A DNA stretch of 25,545 nucleotides, taken from Entophlyctis helioformis (Eukaryota > Chytridiomycota > Chytridiomycetes > Chytridiales > Chytriomycetaceae). The number at the start of each line of letters is the position of its first letter. Within the stretch, counting starts at the first letter, position 1. Positions 7,922 through 16,213 of this stretch are shown here, piece by piece. The stretch covers positions 1 to 25,545 of the forward strand of contig JAHLKH010000275.1 in NCBI GenBank assembly GCA_025526915.1, written 5' to 3'. The position numbers were made by a program, and so were the translations under genes. The notes below the pieces were generated by a model. The model was not told the DNA's origin. It saw nothing but the letters and a program-made list of their open reading frames with translations, and made no database searches.

Positions 7922-10812
7922 TTTTTTTTTTTTTTTTGATGGATAAGAAAGCTTCATTCCAAATGCTCGCATAGCATGCCCCACCAGTGATGGCATAGGC
8001 TCGTTGGCAAATCCCACAGGTACCCTTACCCTACAGCGCGCCGTTTGTGTGCCCAGAGCTCAGACTGGTACACCCAAATAGACGCTTGCAGGAAGTCCGC
8101 TAAACCCACCATGGCCAACCCATCACCCTCGAAGTTCCGCATCTGCTCCGCATTGAATGCTTCGCCCCACGTCCCGCCAAGGACTAACCCCCACATCAAG
8201 TTTACCACGTCAGAAACAATATGTACAAGATCGCCGCGTATCTGTGGGTGTCCCACATTCTCGTGCGTTGCAATGGCGCGTGCTGCTGCGAACCGTGCGT
8301 CCAAGCCACGCTGCCCGTGCGCTGTGCGGATAGCCACGATCCGCTCCTCTGTGCACTCGAGCGCAAAGTGCGCAATCTCCAGCGTGCTTCCCAGATCCTC
8401 GCCACACATGATGCAGCATGAACCGTCACCAAACGGGTGGGCTGGGTCGAGCAGGTTGGCGTTGATAGCGCGGCGAGCCGTGTAGATGCCGCCCACACGT
8501 GCAAGCATCAGGAACCGTGCACCTTCCGAGCGTCGCGGGTCAAAGACCGGATCTCGTATGATATTGGCTGTCTTCTGCATCTGGAACGCAGTGTAGATGG
8601 CAGCCGTGTCGCACTTGCTGGCAGACTTGAGCGTGACAGCCAGGCCGTATGCCTTGAGGCGGGGCTTGCTGTCCGGATCGCCGTCGGGCAGGCCGGGCGT
8701 GGCCATGTAGCGGTTGTAGATTTGGATCGAGCGGCGTGTCCAGTACCAGAGGCATCCACCAACGGGTGCTGGCTGTGCGGGGCAGAGCAGGCCGAGTGCC
8801 GACTTCAGCTTGGGCGTCTTGAGACGAAGGCGCATGCGTGCGACCAGACTGCGGGCCACCATGGTTTGGATGCCGCACTCTGTCAGCATTGGGACGACGG
8901 GCGTGTACATGGGTGCGCCGAGCATCTTACGGACGCCCTGGTTGACAGCCGTCTGCAGAGGGTTTAGTGCTGACACATCGCTGCCCAGCAGCTCGAGACC
9001 GTAGTTGGCGATGCCAAGGACGGATCCCAGGTAGATGGAGTGGCGATAGCGCAGCGACAGCTTGCTGTTGGTCAAGACCGGGTGCAGCGCACTGGTCGCC
9101 TTGCGTATGGACTGTGCCTTGGACTTGATCCACTGCTTGAGCGTGAGCTCATGGTCGATCAGGACGCCGAGGTACTCGTACTCTGTCAGCACGGGCACCG
9201 CCGCTCCATGCAGCTTGATGACGACGTCCGGCGGGCCGTTGCCTGCGTTGTTGGTTGGTGGTTTGAAGAACGCCATGATGCCGCACTTGTCGACACCAAA
9301 CGCCATCTGCCACTTGTCCGCCCATGCCGCCACGACTTCCACAGCGGCTGCCAATGCTGCATGCGACTCTGCGAGAATGACCACATCGTCTGCAAACATC
9401 AGCCCACGGATGCCATGACCATCAGCCACGGCTGGGATGCTGATCTCAGGGATGCCATCGAGTATGTCGTTGAGGAACAGGTTGAACAAGAGGCCAGACA
9501 GCGGGCAGCCTTGGCGGACGCCTCGCCTGACGTTGAACGGCTCAGAGAGCACATTGCCTGATCGTGCGCATGCAGTGGATGATGTGTAGAGTGCCTTGAG
9601 GAACTCGTACGTGCGTGGCGGGATGCCCATCTTGCGCAGCTTCCACAGCAGTGCGCCGATCGGCACCGTGTCAAATGCCTTCTTGATGTCAATGAATGCT
9701 GCGTGTGTGGGCAGCTGGCGTGCACGCCGCCGCTGGATAATGTCGACGAGAGCGCAGACCTGCGCTACCGCCTCCTCACCGCGACGGAAGCCAGCTTGCT
9801 CGTGCGTTATGAGGTTATTAGCTTCAACGAATGTGTTGAGCCGCATGTGCACTGCTTTGCACAGCACTTTCAGGCCGACATTGATCAGCGAGATGCCACG
9901 ATGGTTGGACGGATCGCTCAGATCGCCCTTCTTTGGCAGCGAGACGATGGATGCCGACTGCCAGGCCTTTGGAATGACTGCGTCCTCGAAGATGGTGTTG
10001 CACACACGCATCAGCCCCTGTGCTGCTCCCGAGATACCGGCTGCTGCCGATCGCTGGCCCTGGAGCTCCGGTGGGTTCTTTGCGTCAAACGCCTTGTAGA
10101 ACGACGCAGGGATGCTGTCGTCGCCAGGCGCTTTGCGTCCATTCATCTCAGAGATGGCTGCCGCCAGATCGTTCCAGCTGAACAGGAGGTCAGTGTCGCG
10201 TGCGCCTTTCAGTGGCGCAGCAGGTGGTTGCGGCTCTCCACATCTGTTGATCCAGTAGTCGAGCTCGAAGCCGCCTGATGCGTCTGCTGCCAAGGCTGAG
10301 TAGTGCCTGTGCCAGATCCGTGCGATTGACTCGGGCTCGTGCTGCAGCACACCGTTGTTGTCCTTCAGTGGTGTTGCGGCTGCACCTGTGCGGTGCTTCC
10401 ATCGTGCCATGTTGCGTGATGCCCTCCACGCTTCAGCGATGCGTCCATCATGGAACATTGTGTCAAGATCTCTGCCACGCTTCTGCCAGTTTTCCCGGGT
10501 GTCAGCACGGCAGAGCTCATTGGCCTCGCGCTTGGCTGCCTCGTATGCCTCGGCGTACGCCTCGACCTCCTCGTCAGTGGCGGCTTGGCTGTGCACCGTC
10601 CGGCATAGCAGGTCGAACGTCTGGTTCTTGAGCTTGATGGCGGCTCTTGTTGCGCGTTTGAATAGCTTGGGGTTTTTGCGCTCTGGTGGAGCCACGCGAA
10701 GCCCTTGTTCGGCCACAACGTCCTGCGATGCAGTCACAAACATGTTTGCCACCGTGTCCACGTCAGCCTCCTCGTCAAGATCGATGAGCGGCTGCCAGTA
10801 GTTGGAGTGCGC
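7922..10812 (-). mobile_element. LINE-type (non-LTR) retrotransposon, 5'-truncated, with poly(A) tail and target-site duplication
   Basis: Read on the minus strand, the element runs from 10812 to a 3' tail of 16 A (7937-7922). It is flanked by a perfect 15-bp direct repeat, GCTCGTCGCAGCCTC, at 7907-7921 and 10813-10827. The right arm has one diverged copy of this site (18964-18978) and no element, so the insertion followed or segregates with the arm split. The element carries a reverse transcriptase ORF with no frameshift or stop, then an 88-nt 3' UTR (8025-7938). No endonuclease or ORF1 sequence is present, so it is truncated at the 5' side, as is usual for target-primed reverse transcription. 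Confidence 0.93.
8026..10812 (-). CDS. LINE reverse transcriptase (ORF2 C-terminal part), open to the truncation point
   Basis: About 928 codons are open from the insertion junction to the stop at 8026. The RT domain is clear: entry motif GRKAPGDDSIPASFYKAF, then LPKKGDLSDPSNHRGISL, motif A FIDIKKAFDTV with its catalytic Asp, GVRQGCPLSGLLFNLFLND, and motif C FADD with two Asp. Near the C-terminus is a CX2CX11HX4C zinc knuckle (CIMCGEDLGSTLEIAHFALEC) typical of several LINE clades. No RNase H domain is seen. The apurinic endonuclease expected N-terminal of RT is missing because of 5' truncation. The same frame stays open upstream through host DNA to 11121, so an ORF finder gives a 1,031-codon chimera whose first about 103 codons are not LINE. 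The clade cannot be set without a tree. The copy is probably dead on arrival, though its RT could still be translated. Confidence 0.9.
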   Translation of the reverse strand, partial: AHSNYWQPLIDLDEEADVDTVANMFVTASQDVVAEQGLRVAPPERKNPKLFKRATRAAIKLKNQTFDLLCRTVHSQAATDEEVEAYAEAYEAAKREANELCRADTRENWQKRGRDLDTMFHDGRIAEAWRASRNMARWKHRTGAAATPLKDNNGVLQHEPESIARIWHRHYSALAADASGGFELDYWINRCGEPQPPAAPLKGARDTDLLFSWNDLAAAISEMNGRKAPGDDSIPASFYKAFDAKNPPELQGQRSAAAGISGAAQGLMRVCNTIFEDAVIPKAWQSASIVSLPKKGDLSDPSNHRGISLINVGLKVLCKAVHMRLNTFVEANNLITHEQAGFRRGEEAVAQVCALVDIIQRRRARQLPTHAAFIDIKKAFDTVPIGALLWKLRKMGIPPRTYEFLKALYTSSTACARSGNVLSEPFNVRRGVRQGCPLSGLLFNLFLNDILDGIPEISIPAVADGHGIRGLMFADDVVILAESHAALAAAVEVVAAWADKWQMAFGVDKCGIMAFFKPPTNNAGNGPPDVVIKLHGAAVPVLTEYEYLGVLIDHELTLKQWIKSKAQSIRKATSALHPVLTNSKLSLRYRHSIYLGSVLGIANYGLELLGSDVSALNPLQTAVNQGVRKMLGAPMYTPVVPMLTECGIQTMVARSLVARMRLRLKTPKLKSALGLLCPAQPAPVGGCLWYWTRRSIQIYNRYMATPGLPDGDPDSKPRLKAYGLAVTLKSASKCDTAAIYTAFQMQKTANIIRDPVFDPRRSEGARFLMLARVGGIYTARRAINANLLDPAHPFGDGSCCIMCGEDLGSTLEIAHFALECTEERIVAIRTAHGQRGLDARFAAARAIATHENVGHPQIRGDLVHIVSDVVNLMWGLVLGGTWGEAFNAEQMRNFEGDGLAMVGLADFLQASIWVYQSELWAHKRRAVG

Positions 10813-10827
10813 GCTCGTCGCAGCCTC
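10813..10827. repeat. LINE target-site duplication, 5' side
   Basis: Identical 15-mer to 7907-7921. From here on, sequence matches the right arm again (for example CGGCCAGCTGG against 18964 downward). Confidence 0.92.
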
Positions 10828-11149
10828 GGCCAGCTGGTACGTGCGTGGCTCTGTGGATGCCACTGGAAGCCGCTGGAAGCCACTCTGGCACTCGCCTTGT
10901 GGATCATCCGCGATGCATCGTGCGCAGTGGCGTGGCAAGCAAGCAGACTTGCATCTGCAGACACGATCCACAGACGGCATCAAGAGACTGGCATCTGAGC
11001 AAGACGGCATGCACGGCCGCACAGGGCCGTCAGTGGCATGCGGGCGGTCGCCAAAAGAGAGAGAGCACACGGCCAAAAGAGAAGCCGCGAGTGGGAGAGG
11101 CGCACAAGGCAAGCCAGGCAAGCCAGGAAGGGCAAAATGTCAAAACGAG
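10828..11149. other. Non-coding arm segment between LINE and tRNA-Ala
   Basis: About 320 bp shared with 18650-18963. It is the distal upstream region of pirin and the 3' flank of the tRNA. It contains purine-rich AGAGAGAG sequence and short GCAAGCCAG repeats. It happens to be open in the LINE reading frame, but nothing marks it as a gene. Confidence 0.6.
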
Positions 11150-11222
11150 TGGAGGACCTGGGCATTGATCCCAGTGCCTCTCGCATGCTAAGCGAGCGCT
11201 CTACCATTTGAGCTAGACCCCC
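11150..11222 (-). tRNA. tRNA-Ala (AGC), left arm
   Basis: The 73-nt minus-strand sequence folds as a cloverleaf identical in plan to 18577-18649: D arm AGCTC...GAGC, anticodon arm CTCGC-TTAGCAT-GCGAG with anticodon AGC, T arm CTGGG-ATCAATG-CCCAG, discriminator A. The G3:U70 pair, the main alanine identity element, is present. Acceptor pair 6:67 is U:U. T-runs for Pol III termination follow at about 11133-11146. Confidence 0.9.
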
Positions 11223-11498
11223 ATCTTCGATATCAGAACTCTGCAGAACACACAAGTACGCGCCTTGTAGTACATCCAAAATGCGACATTGACCGAGAGT
11301 GGCACCACATCTGCACTCACATCTGCACCGCATGTGCACGCACATCTGCACTGGCAGACACAGAACAGCCAACTACAAGTGCAGACACGCTTGCCGCATC
11401 ACTCTCGCCTCCAGTCGGACAATGGATCGCCACTTCTCCAGCGATCACATCCCATCGTCGTCGTTGTGCCACGTTGCTGCCACGTCATCGAGTCGGCT

Positions 11499-11523
11499 GA
11501 TTGGCTGCGTCTGCGACTATAAG
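11499..11523 (+). promoter_or_regulatory. CCAAT/TATA promoter of the DUF4097-like gene
   Basis: Inverted CCAAT (GATTGG) at 11499-11504 and TATAAG at 11518-11523, about 67 bp before the ATG at 11590. Upstream, 11289-11498 holds repeats of CATCTGCAC but no gene. Confidence 0.55.
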
Positions 11524-11589
11524 AACAGACGCTGCCCCGCTCTCGCCCTCTGCCAGACAGCGGCCAGCAAGCAGCCAGCAACCACAGCA

Positions 11590-11636
11590 ATGACAAAGCA
11601 CGCTTCCACCACCACCGCACCATCGGACTCTGAGCA

Positions 11637-11667
<31 letters not shown>

Positions 11668-13367
11668 TCGTTTGTCTGGTTCGCTCCATCGACGCTGCAT
11701 CTGGACGTTGTTGACGATGCTGTGAGTGTCACTGCCACTGCCAGCCACCATCGCCTGCCTGCCTGCCTGGCTGATCCATCGCATGTTCACTACTACAGGC
11801 CACGTTCGTCTCGTTTGTCAGAGGGCCGTCGTCGGACACAGCCAAGCCGACCGTCCGTCTGTCGTACTCTGTCACAAGCAAGGCAGACAGCTCCAGCACG
11901 GTGTCGCACACAGAGTCGTTTGCAGACGGTACCGCCTCCCTCTCGCTGCGCACTGCTTCGTCTGCCGCCTCGTCGTCGTCGTCGTCGTCCTTCCTTGGCG
12001 CTCTGCTCAAGCTCGGCCAGTCGTCGCCCAGGACCATCGTCAGAGTCACTGTTGAGATCGCCGACGCCTGCCAGGCCGGCCTCAACATCGTCGTGCGTGG
12101 ATCCAAGAGGACCCATGTCGACTTCAAGGACGAGTTCGTGCATCCCTTTGGCGACATCGACGTCAGCTTTGTGTCGACACACAAGCTGCAGGTCAGGATC
12201 GAGTTCGGCCTCAACACCGTTGGCCAGAAGCACGAGTTCATGGCCCAGTCGCTCATGACCCGCTCGTTCAAGCTCGACGGCTCGTCTCAGGACATTCTCA
12301 TCGCAGGCGATCTGAGTGCATCGCAGACCGTGTCCATCGCCACCGGATCTGGCAGCATCAAGTGCGGCAAGATCACTGCTGCAAGTGACGGCGGTGTGCT
12401 CGTTCAGTCGTCGTCGGGCGACATGGAGATTGGCGGCATCTTTGGCACGTCTGCAGGCATCCGCTCGTCGTCGGGCTATGTGACTCTGGCGGGTCCTGTC
12501 GCTGTCGTTGGTGCATTCAAGATCGAGACGACGTCGGGCGATGTCAAGTGCAAAGACATCATCCAGGCCGACACGCTGTCGATCCGCACGTCGTCTGGAT
12601 TCATCAAGATGACCACCGCCGTCTGCGACTCTGCGACTCTGAACACGACGTCGGGCGATGTCGATGCCAGCACCATCGAGACACGCAATGCCGACCTCAC
12701 CATCCACACATCGTCTGGCTACATCCGCATGGGCGATCTGGTGGTGGGCGGCAGCTTGCTGTTCAACACCACGTCTGGCGACATCCGGCTGAATGACATC
12801 ACGGCTCGCGGCCATGTCAAGCTGTCGTCCAGCTCGGGCTCTGTGTCTGCAGCCACCGTGTGGGCCAGATCGCTCGAGTGCGGCTCCACATCAGGCAACT
12901 GCAAGATCGCGTCGGTCAATGCGGTGGACACTGTGGACATCAAGACGTCGTCAGGCGATCTGGTTGTGCAGATCGACTTTGTGGGCGACGACCTGGCCGC
13001 AGGAGAGCGCTCGGCCAGCCTGCGCTCGACATCCGGCGACATCCGAGGCTCAGCAGTGCGCCACTACAAGTCGGCGGCAATCCGATCCAGCAGCAGCAAT
13101 GTCGGCATTCAGCTCGCTCCACTGGCTGGATCGACGACCACAGTCAACTCGACCTCGGGCGACGTGTCTGCCAAGGTCGCGGCGGGATACCACGGCACGG
13201 TCAGTGTGCGCTCACACAACGACTCGTCCAGTGCGAGACAGGCTGGCGTCACGCTCAGCAGAGGCTCCAACTTCCAGATCGTCGTTGGCGAGTCCAAAGA
13301 GACGATGCACCACTCCAAGATGGACTTTGCTGGATCGTCGAGCAAGATCACGGTTGAATTCGCCTGA
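11590..13367 (+). CDS. DUF4097-like beta-repeat protein, two exons
   Basis: Exon 1 is 11590-11721 and exon 2 is 11799-13367, with a 77-bp GT-AG intron (GTGAGTGTCA...CTACTACAG). The product is 566 residues. The N-terminus is Ser/Thr-rich with a broken polyglutamine tract (codons about 17-27) and has no signal peptide. A serine run lies near residues 104-110. From about residue 215 to 540 the protein consists of short repeats of roughly 20 residues centred on TSGD or SSGY/SSGF (for example TTSGDVKCKDI, TSSGFIKMT, TTSGDVDAST, TSSGYIRMG). This pattern is characteristic of the DUF4097 / putative-adhesin beta-helix family found in bacteria and various protists and fungi. Function is unknown; lack of a signal or membrane segment suggests a cytosolic location or unconventional secretion. 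The reading frame is intact. A long open frame on the opposite strand is a codon-bias shadow. Confidence 0.85.
11631..11668 (+). repeat. (CAG)n tract coding for polyglutamine
   Basis: Six and five CAG-type codons separated by one AAG, within exon 1 of the DUF4097-like gene. Confidence 0.85.
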
Positions 13368-13399
13368 TCGCTGTCTGTCCTTGTGTCTTGTCATGTTCA

Positions 13400-14071
13400 C
13401 ACACAATAGATATGCAATCTGTACTTGATCACAATGAGCGCATGCTGTTCCAACAAAGCACAGAAGCTGAATGGACTGCCAATGCGATGGATGCAGCAGT
13501 TGCAGCCAGCAGTTGTCTTGACGGGTTGCAATGGCTGCACGAGGCGGGATACTTGCGATGGCTGGCTGGTGCACTCGCCAATGTGCCTGTGTGACAACCA
13601 GCCAATGAATGCATCCAGATCACGTCAGAGACAATCCACACAGCAGCCACTCAGGGACATGCCAGCGTGGTGCAGCTTCTCTTGGACGACCGACCCAGTG
13701 AGTTTGTTGCATCAACTGTGCAGAGCACGATTGCCAGACAGCGCGCCGTGCTACATAGGATTGCTGATGGAAGGATTGCCCAGCAGCCCATTGACCATCG
13801 CCATCTTGCTGTAACCAACAGCAACGGATCGACAACCACGCGACGAATGGCGACACTTGCCAAGCAGCCAATGGCATCAACCGCCAGCCATCATGGACAT
13901 GGAATGCTGACGTGCATGCAGCCATCACGAGTCGCTCGGTGGAGCACGTCAGGATCCATTCGAGCCAGCCATGGAAGGTTGGATGGCAATCATTCCAATG
14001 GCGCATTCAATGCAGAATGCAAAGGGCAGATCTGGCTGATGGCCGCTGACAGTGGGAAACTCAGAGTCTGA
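13400..14071 (+). pseudogene. Decayed ankyrin-repeat gene
   Basis: In one + frame, 13388-13594 contains ANAMDAAVAASSCLDGLQW then LHEAGYL, which is the same ankyrin style as the intact protein at 16214-17872 (AMDxAA...WLHE). After a TGA at 13592-13594 the same frame continues through THTAATQGHASVVQLLLDD-like sequence (about 13630-13690), a canonical ankyrin helix pair. Farther on, another frame shows VHAAITSRSVEHVR (about 13908-13949). Repeats in two frames with an internal stop and no clear splice sites suggest a pseudogene derived from the local ankyrin family. An intron-rich live gene is less likely. Confidence 0.5.
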
Positions 14072-14497
14072 GACGCAGACGCAACAACAATGGCTGCTGC
14101 ACAAGCAGCACCAGTATCACCAGGGGCGGCACAGTCGCACAGACACTGGGAGACGGCGTGTCTCGCAAGATGGCTGCATCACAGCATGCCATCACATAGC
14201 AGCCAGCCTCCGCGTTGCTGTGACAACGGCACTCGTGTCTGCCACAAGCACAGCTGGCATGCTTCTTGCTGCGTGCCCTCGGCTGTCGCTTCCTCAACAA
14301 TGAAGACAGCTCGGCAGACTGGCAGATACAGCGCATGTCTCTTCATTCCAGTCTCTATGCTCCACGCCTGTCAACAGCTGCATCTGCGAGGCACTATCTC
14401 TTGGCTGCCAGACAACCAGACAGCCAGACAACCAGACAACCACCAGCTCGCTATCCATGACACCATCTTCGTCTGTCTGCAGCACCAACACCAACAG
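14072..14497. other. Intergenic sequence, no gene recognised
   Basis: Open frames exist but none looks like a protein. It includes a short AC/AG-rich run of CCAGACAACCAGACAG type at about 14410-14442, just before the minisatellite. Confidence 0.4.
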
Positions 14498-14580
14498 AGC
14501 ATCCAGCAAGGCATCCAGCAAGGCATCCAGCAAGGCATCCAGCAAGGCATCCAGCAAGGCATCCAGCAAGGCATCCACCA
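14498..14580 (+). repeat. 12-bp minisatellite GGCATCCAGCAA, about 7 copies
   Basis: Six nearly perfect units and a partial one in direct tandem; only the first unit (AGCATCCAGCAA) and the last (CCACC) vary. A 12-bp period keeps any reading frame (GIQQ, KASS or ASKA repeats), but no convincing gene surrounds it. Confidence 0.92.
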
Positions 14581-14591
14581 AAAGCAAAAGA

Positions 14592-14617
14592 GCCAACCTC
14601 CCTTTCGGAAGGTTGGC
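14592..14617. other. Hairpin 1 after the minisatellite
   Basis: GCCAACCT (14592-14599) is perfectly complementary to AGGTTGGC (14610-14617) across a 10-nt loop. Confidence 0.7.
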
Positions 14618-14621
14618 CCCC

Positions 14622-14649
14622 AACCCCCACAGGTCCGGCTGTGGGGGTT
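14622..14649. other. Hairpin 2, very GC-rich 11-bp stem
   Basis: AACCCCCACAG (14622-14632) pairs perfectly with CTGTGGGGGTT (14639-14649) around the 6-nt loop GTCCGG. It starts only 4 nt after hairpin 1, so both could stack in one RNA. It resembles a structured RNA element or a foldback-transposon terminus. No T-run follows. Confidence 0.75.
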
Positions 14650-14753
14650 TGAGCAGAGGCACTAGTCCTCCACCCGCCTTGAAACTCTATCGTTCTGCAT
14701 AGAGGCTGCCCATCTGCGTCCATGTCCATTGGCCAATGCTCCATCCCGCCACG

Positions 14754-15005
14754 ATGTCTGGATGCCGTCGCCAGGCGATAAAGGATGCGACTGTCCAGCC
14801 CAAAACGGTTGTGGGATGGGGTTTGTGGGCGGTCTGGCAGAGCGAGGGGGTGCGTGTGTGTGTGATGGCGTGCTGGCATGATGCGCGAGGAGCGGAGGTT
14901 GTGTCATTGGTGGTCCAGATCCGAGCGTCCATTGCAGATGACGATGGCAGACACGACGCGTCCAGCGGGCACGCTGTGATGCCGTGTGTGGCTGTGTGCG
15001 GTTGA
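14754..15005 (+). CDS. Possible small ORF, 83 residues, unknown
   Basis: An ATG in a purine-at-minus-3 context (CCACGATGT) starts an 83-codon frame containing DATVQPKTVVGWGLWAVWQS and VVSLVVQIRASIADDDGRHD. The composition is less repetitive than nearby frames, and an ATTGGCCAAT palindrome lies about 20 bp upstream. No family is recognised, and it could be one exon of a longer gene or chance. Confidence 0.2.
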   Translation: MSGCRRQAIKDATVQPKTVVGWGLWAVWQSEGVRVCVMACWHDARGAEVVSLVVQIRASIADDDGRHDASSGHAVMPCVAVCG

Positions 15006-16213
15006 TGTCATCCTGTCCATAGTGTCCTCCTGTCATCCTGCCTGCCTGTCATCATGCCTGATTGCGTGTCTTGTGCTGCTGAATGCAACGAGAAGCGATG
15101 CAGCCGTGTCTGTCGGTGCATGGCATGGCATCATGGCCGTGTCTGTGGCTGCCACGATCGCTCATCGGTGTTGTCTTGGTCTGCTGGTCTTGTGTCTGTT
15201 GATCTGTGATGTCGACGATGCGAGCCAGCCGGCCGTCTCGTCCACTTGAGCATGCTTGTTGTGCTGCGATGAGTGCACTTGCAGCGACTTGCTGGCTGGC
15301 TGGCTGTGCTGGATCGTCGCAGCGTCTCGTGCATCGGCTTGTGGAGTGACGCACAGCAGACAGAGACTGTCGAGGCATCAACCGCTTGCTGATCTGTGGG
15401 CGAGTGGCTTGCATCGGCTACCGTGGCTGTGGTCGCACACAGCGGCTATGCGGGCAGAGTGGCCATGCGAGCAAGGCTGGGCAGCAGCGCCGTCTGTGCC
15501 CATGCTGGCGATGCGACCACTGCTGTTCTTGACGCTGCTGCCAGTCTGCGTGCAAGCTGCGTGGTGTGGAACGACGCTGCACGGCGTGGCATCGGTACGA
15601 GCATGCTGTCCATGTGGACCATCCCGTGTGCAGCAGCAGCAGCACTCTTGCAGCAGCAGCACTCTTGCACCACAGCTCGCTGCATCCGTTCGTCTGATGC
15701 GGCTGTCCACGTGGCTGGATGGACGTTGCGAATCAAAAACAAACCAGCGCAGCGACATCCCACGCAACGAAACCCGTCTCGCCCGCTGTGTCTGCAGCCG
15801 CTGTGCAGTTGCAGCGTCGACACGCCTTGCTCGCCCTTGGATGGCTGGCACCTTGCCTTGCGACCAATGTCCATAGTGCCAGAGATCCCAACACGCTGGC
15901 ATTGGCAAGAGCCTTGTGGTCAGCCATGCGCTGTGGCATTCACAGATGCACAGGGACGCAGACAGCCACAATGCCAAGACAGCTTGTGTGAGTGCAGCAA
16001 GATACAGATACTGGACAGCCGGACAGCCAGACAGCCAGACTGACTGGCTCGAGCGATCCATCCACAGTCCCTCTTGTTGAGATTGCTGGCACTCGTCTTG
16101 AACTGAGCCACAACTGCTCTGCTCACCAACACTCTCACAAACATGACCATCACGCCTTCATTCCAATGGAAAGACTTGGACATCCACCAATCGACCGCCC
16201 AGCACCTCAAGCA
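15006..16213. other. Unresolved region, candidate short secreted ORF only
   Basis: About 1.2 kb with several open frames on both strands and no recognised family. One + frame (ATG 15502 or 15511 to stop 15876) begins MRPLLFLTLLPVCVQAAW, which looks like a signal peptide with a cleavage site after AA. It is followed by a Cys-rich, low-complexity stretch. An overlapping + frame (15396-16043) is also open. CAG/CTG-rich patches at 15628-15660 would lengthen such frames by chance. Short CCAGACAG repeats lie at 16014-16041. Confidence 0.25.

Larger units (their letters stand above)
1338..11288 (+). repeat. Left arm of giant inverted repeat
   Basis: This arm is the reverse complement of 18511-25545 with scattered substitutions and 1-nt indels. 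It differs from its partner mainly by a 2.9 kb LINE insertion (7922-10812). Matching landmarks are: SCAPER final exon 5779-6390 versus 20487-21098 (both 612 nt), SCAPER exon 12 5115-5613 versus 21264-21762 (both 499 nt), pirin stop to SCAPER stop gap (134 bp in both), and tRNA-Ala 11150-11222 versus 18577-18649. The inner end is sharp: the shared sequence stops after ATGCGACA at 11288, opposite 18511. The outer end is not seen, since the partner reaches the window edge opposite about 1338. Confidence 0.95.

Noticed and set aside
9040..10278. Plus-strand open frames of 170-190 codons within the LINE
   Set aside because: Antisense shadows of the RT frame; the minus strand has all RT motifs in one continuous frame.
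8026..11121. Taking the whole 1,031-codon frame as one native protein
   Set aside because: The target-site duplication at 10813-10827 and the empty right-arm site show that codons 1 to about 103 are host DNA outside the LINE.
11793..12815. Long minus-strand open frame (340 codons) opposite the DUF4097-like gene
   Set aside because: It is a shadow of the repeated, GC-rich codons of the + gene: it echoes the same 60-nt periodicity, shows no family features, and the + frame has a promoter, intron and clear repeats.
14498..14580. CRISPR-like array
   Set aside because: The units are contiguous 12-mers with no spacers, in a eukaryotic context; it is a minisatellite.
14592..14649. Rho-independent bacterial terminator
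   Set aside because: Strong stems, but no T-run follows and all surrounding genes are eukaryotic with introns.
14457..14702. Frames coding KASS, GIQQ or LAGC repeats over the minisatellite
   Set aside because: A 12-bp tandem repeat is open in several frames on both strands. Flanking codons look like non-coding DNA.
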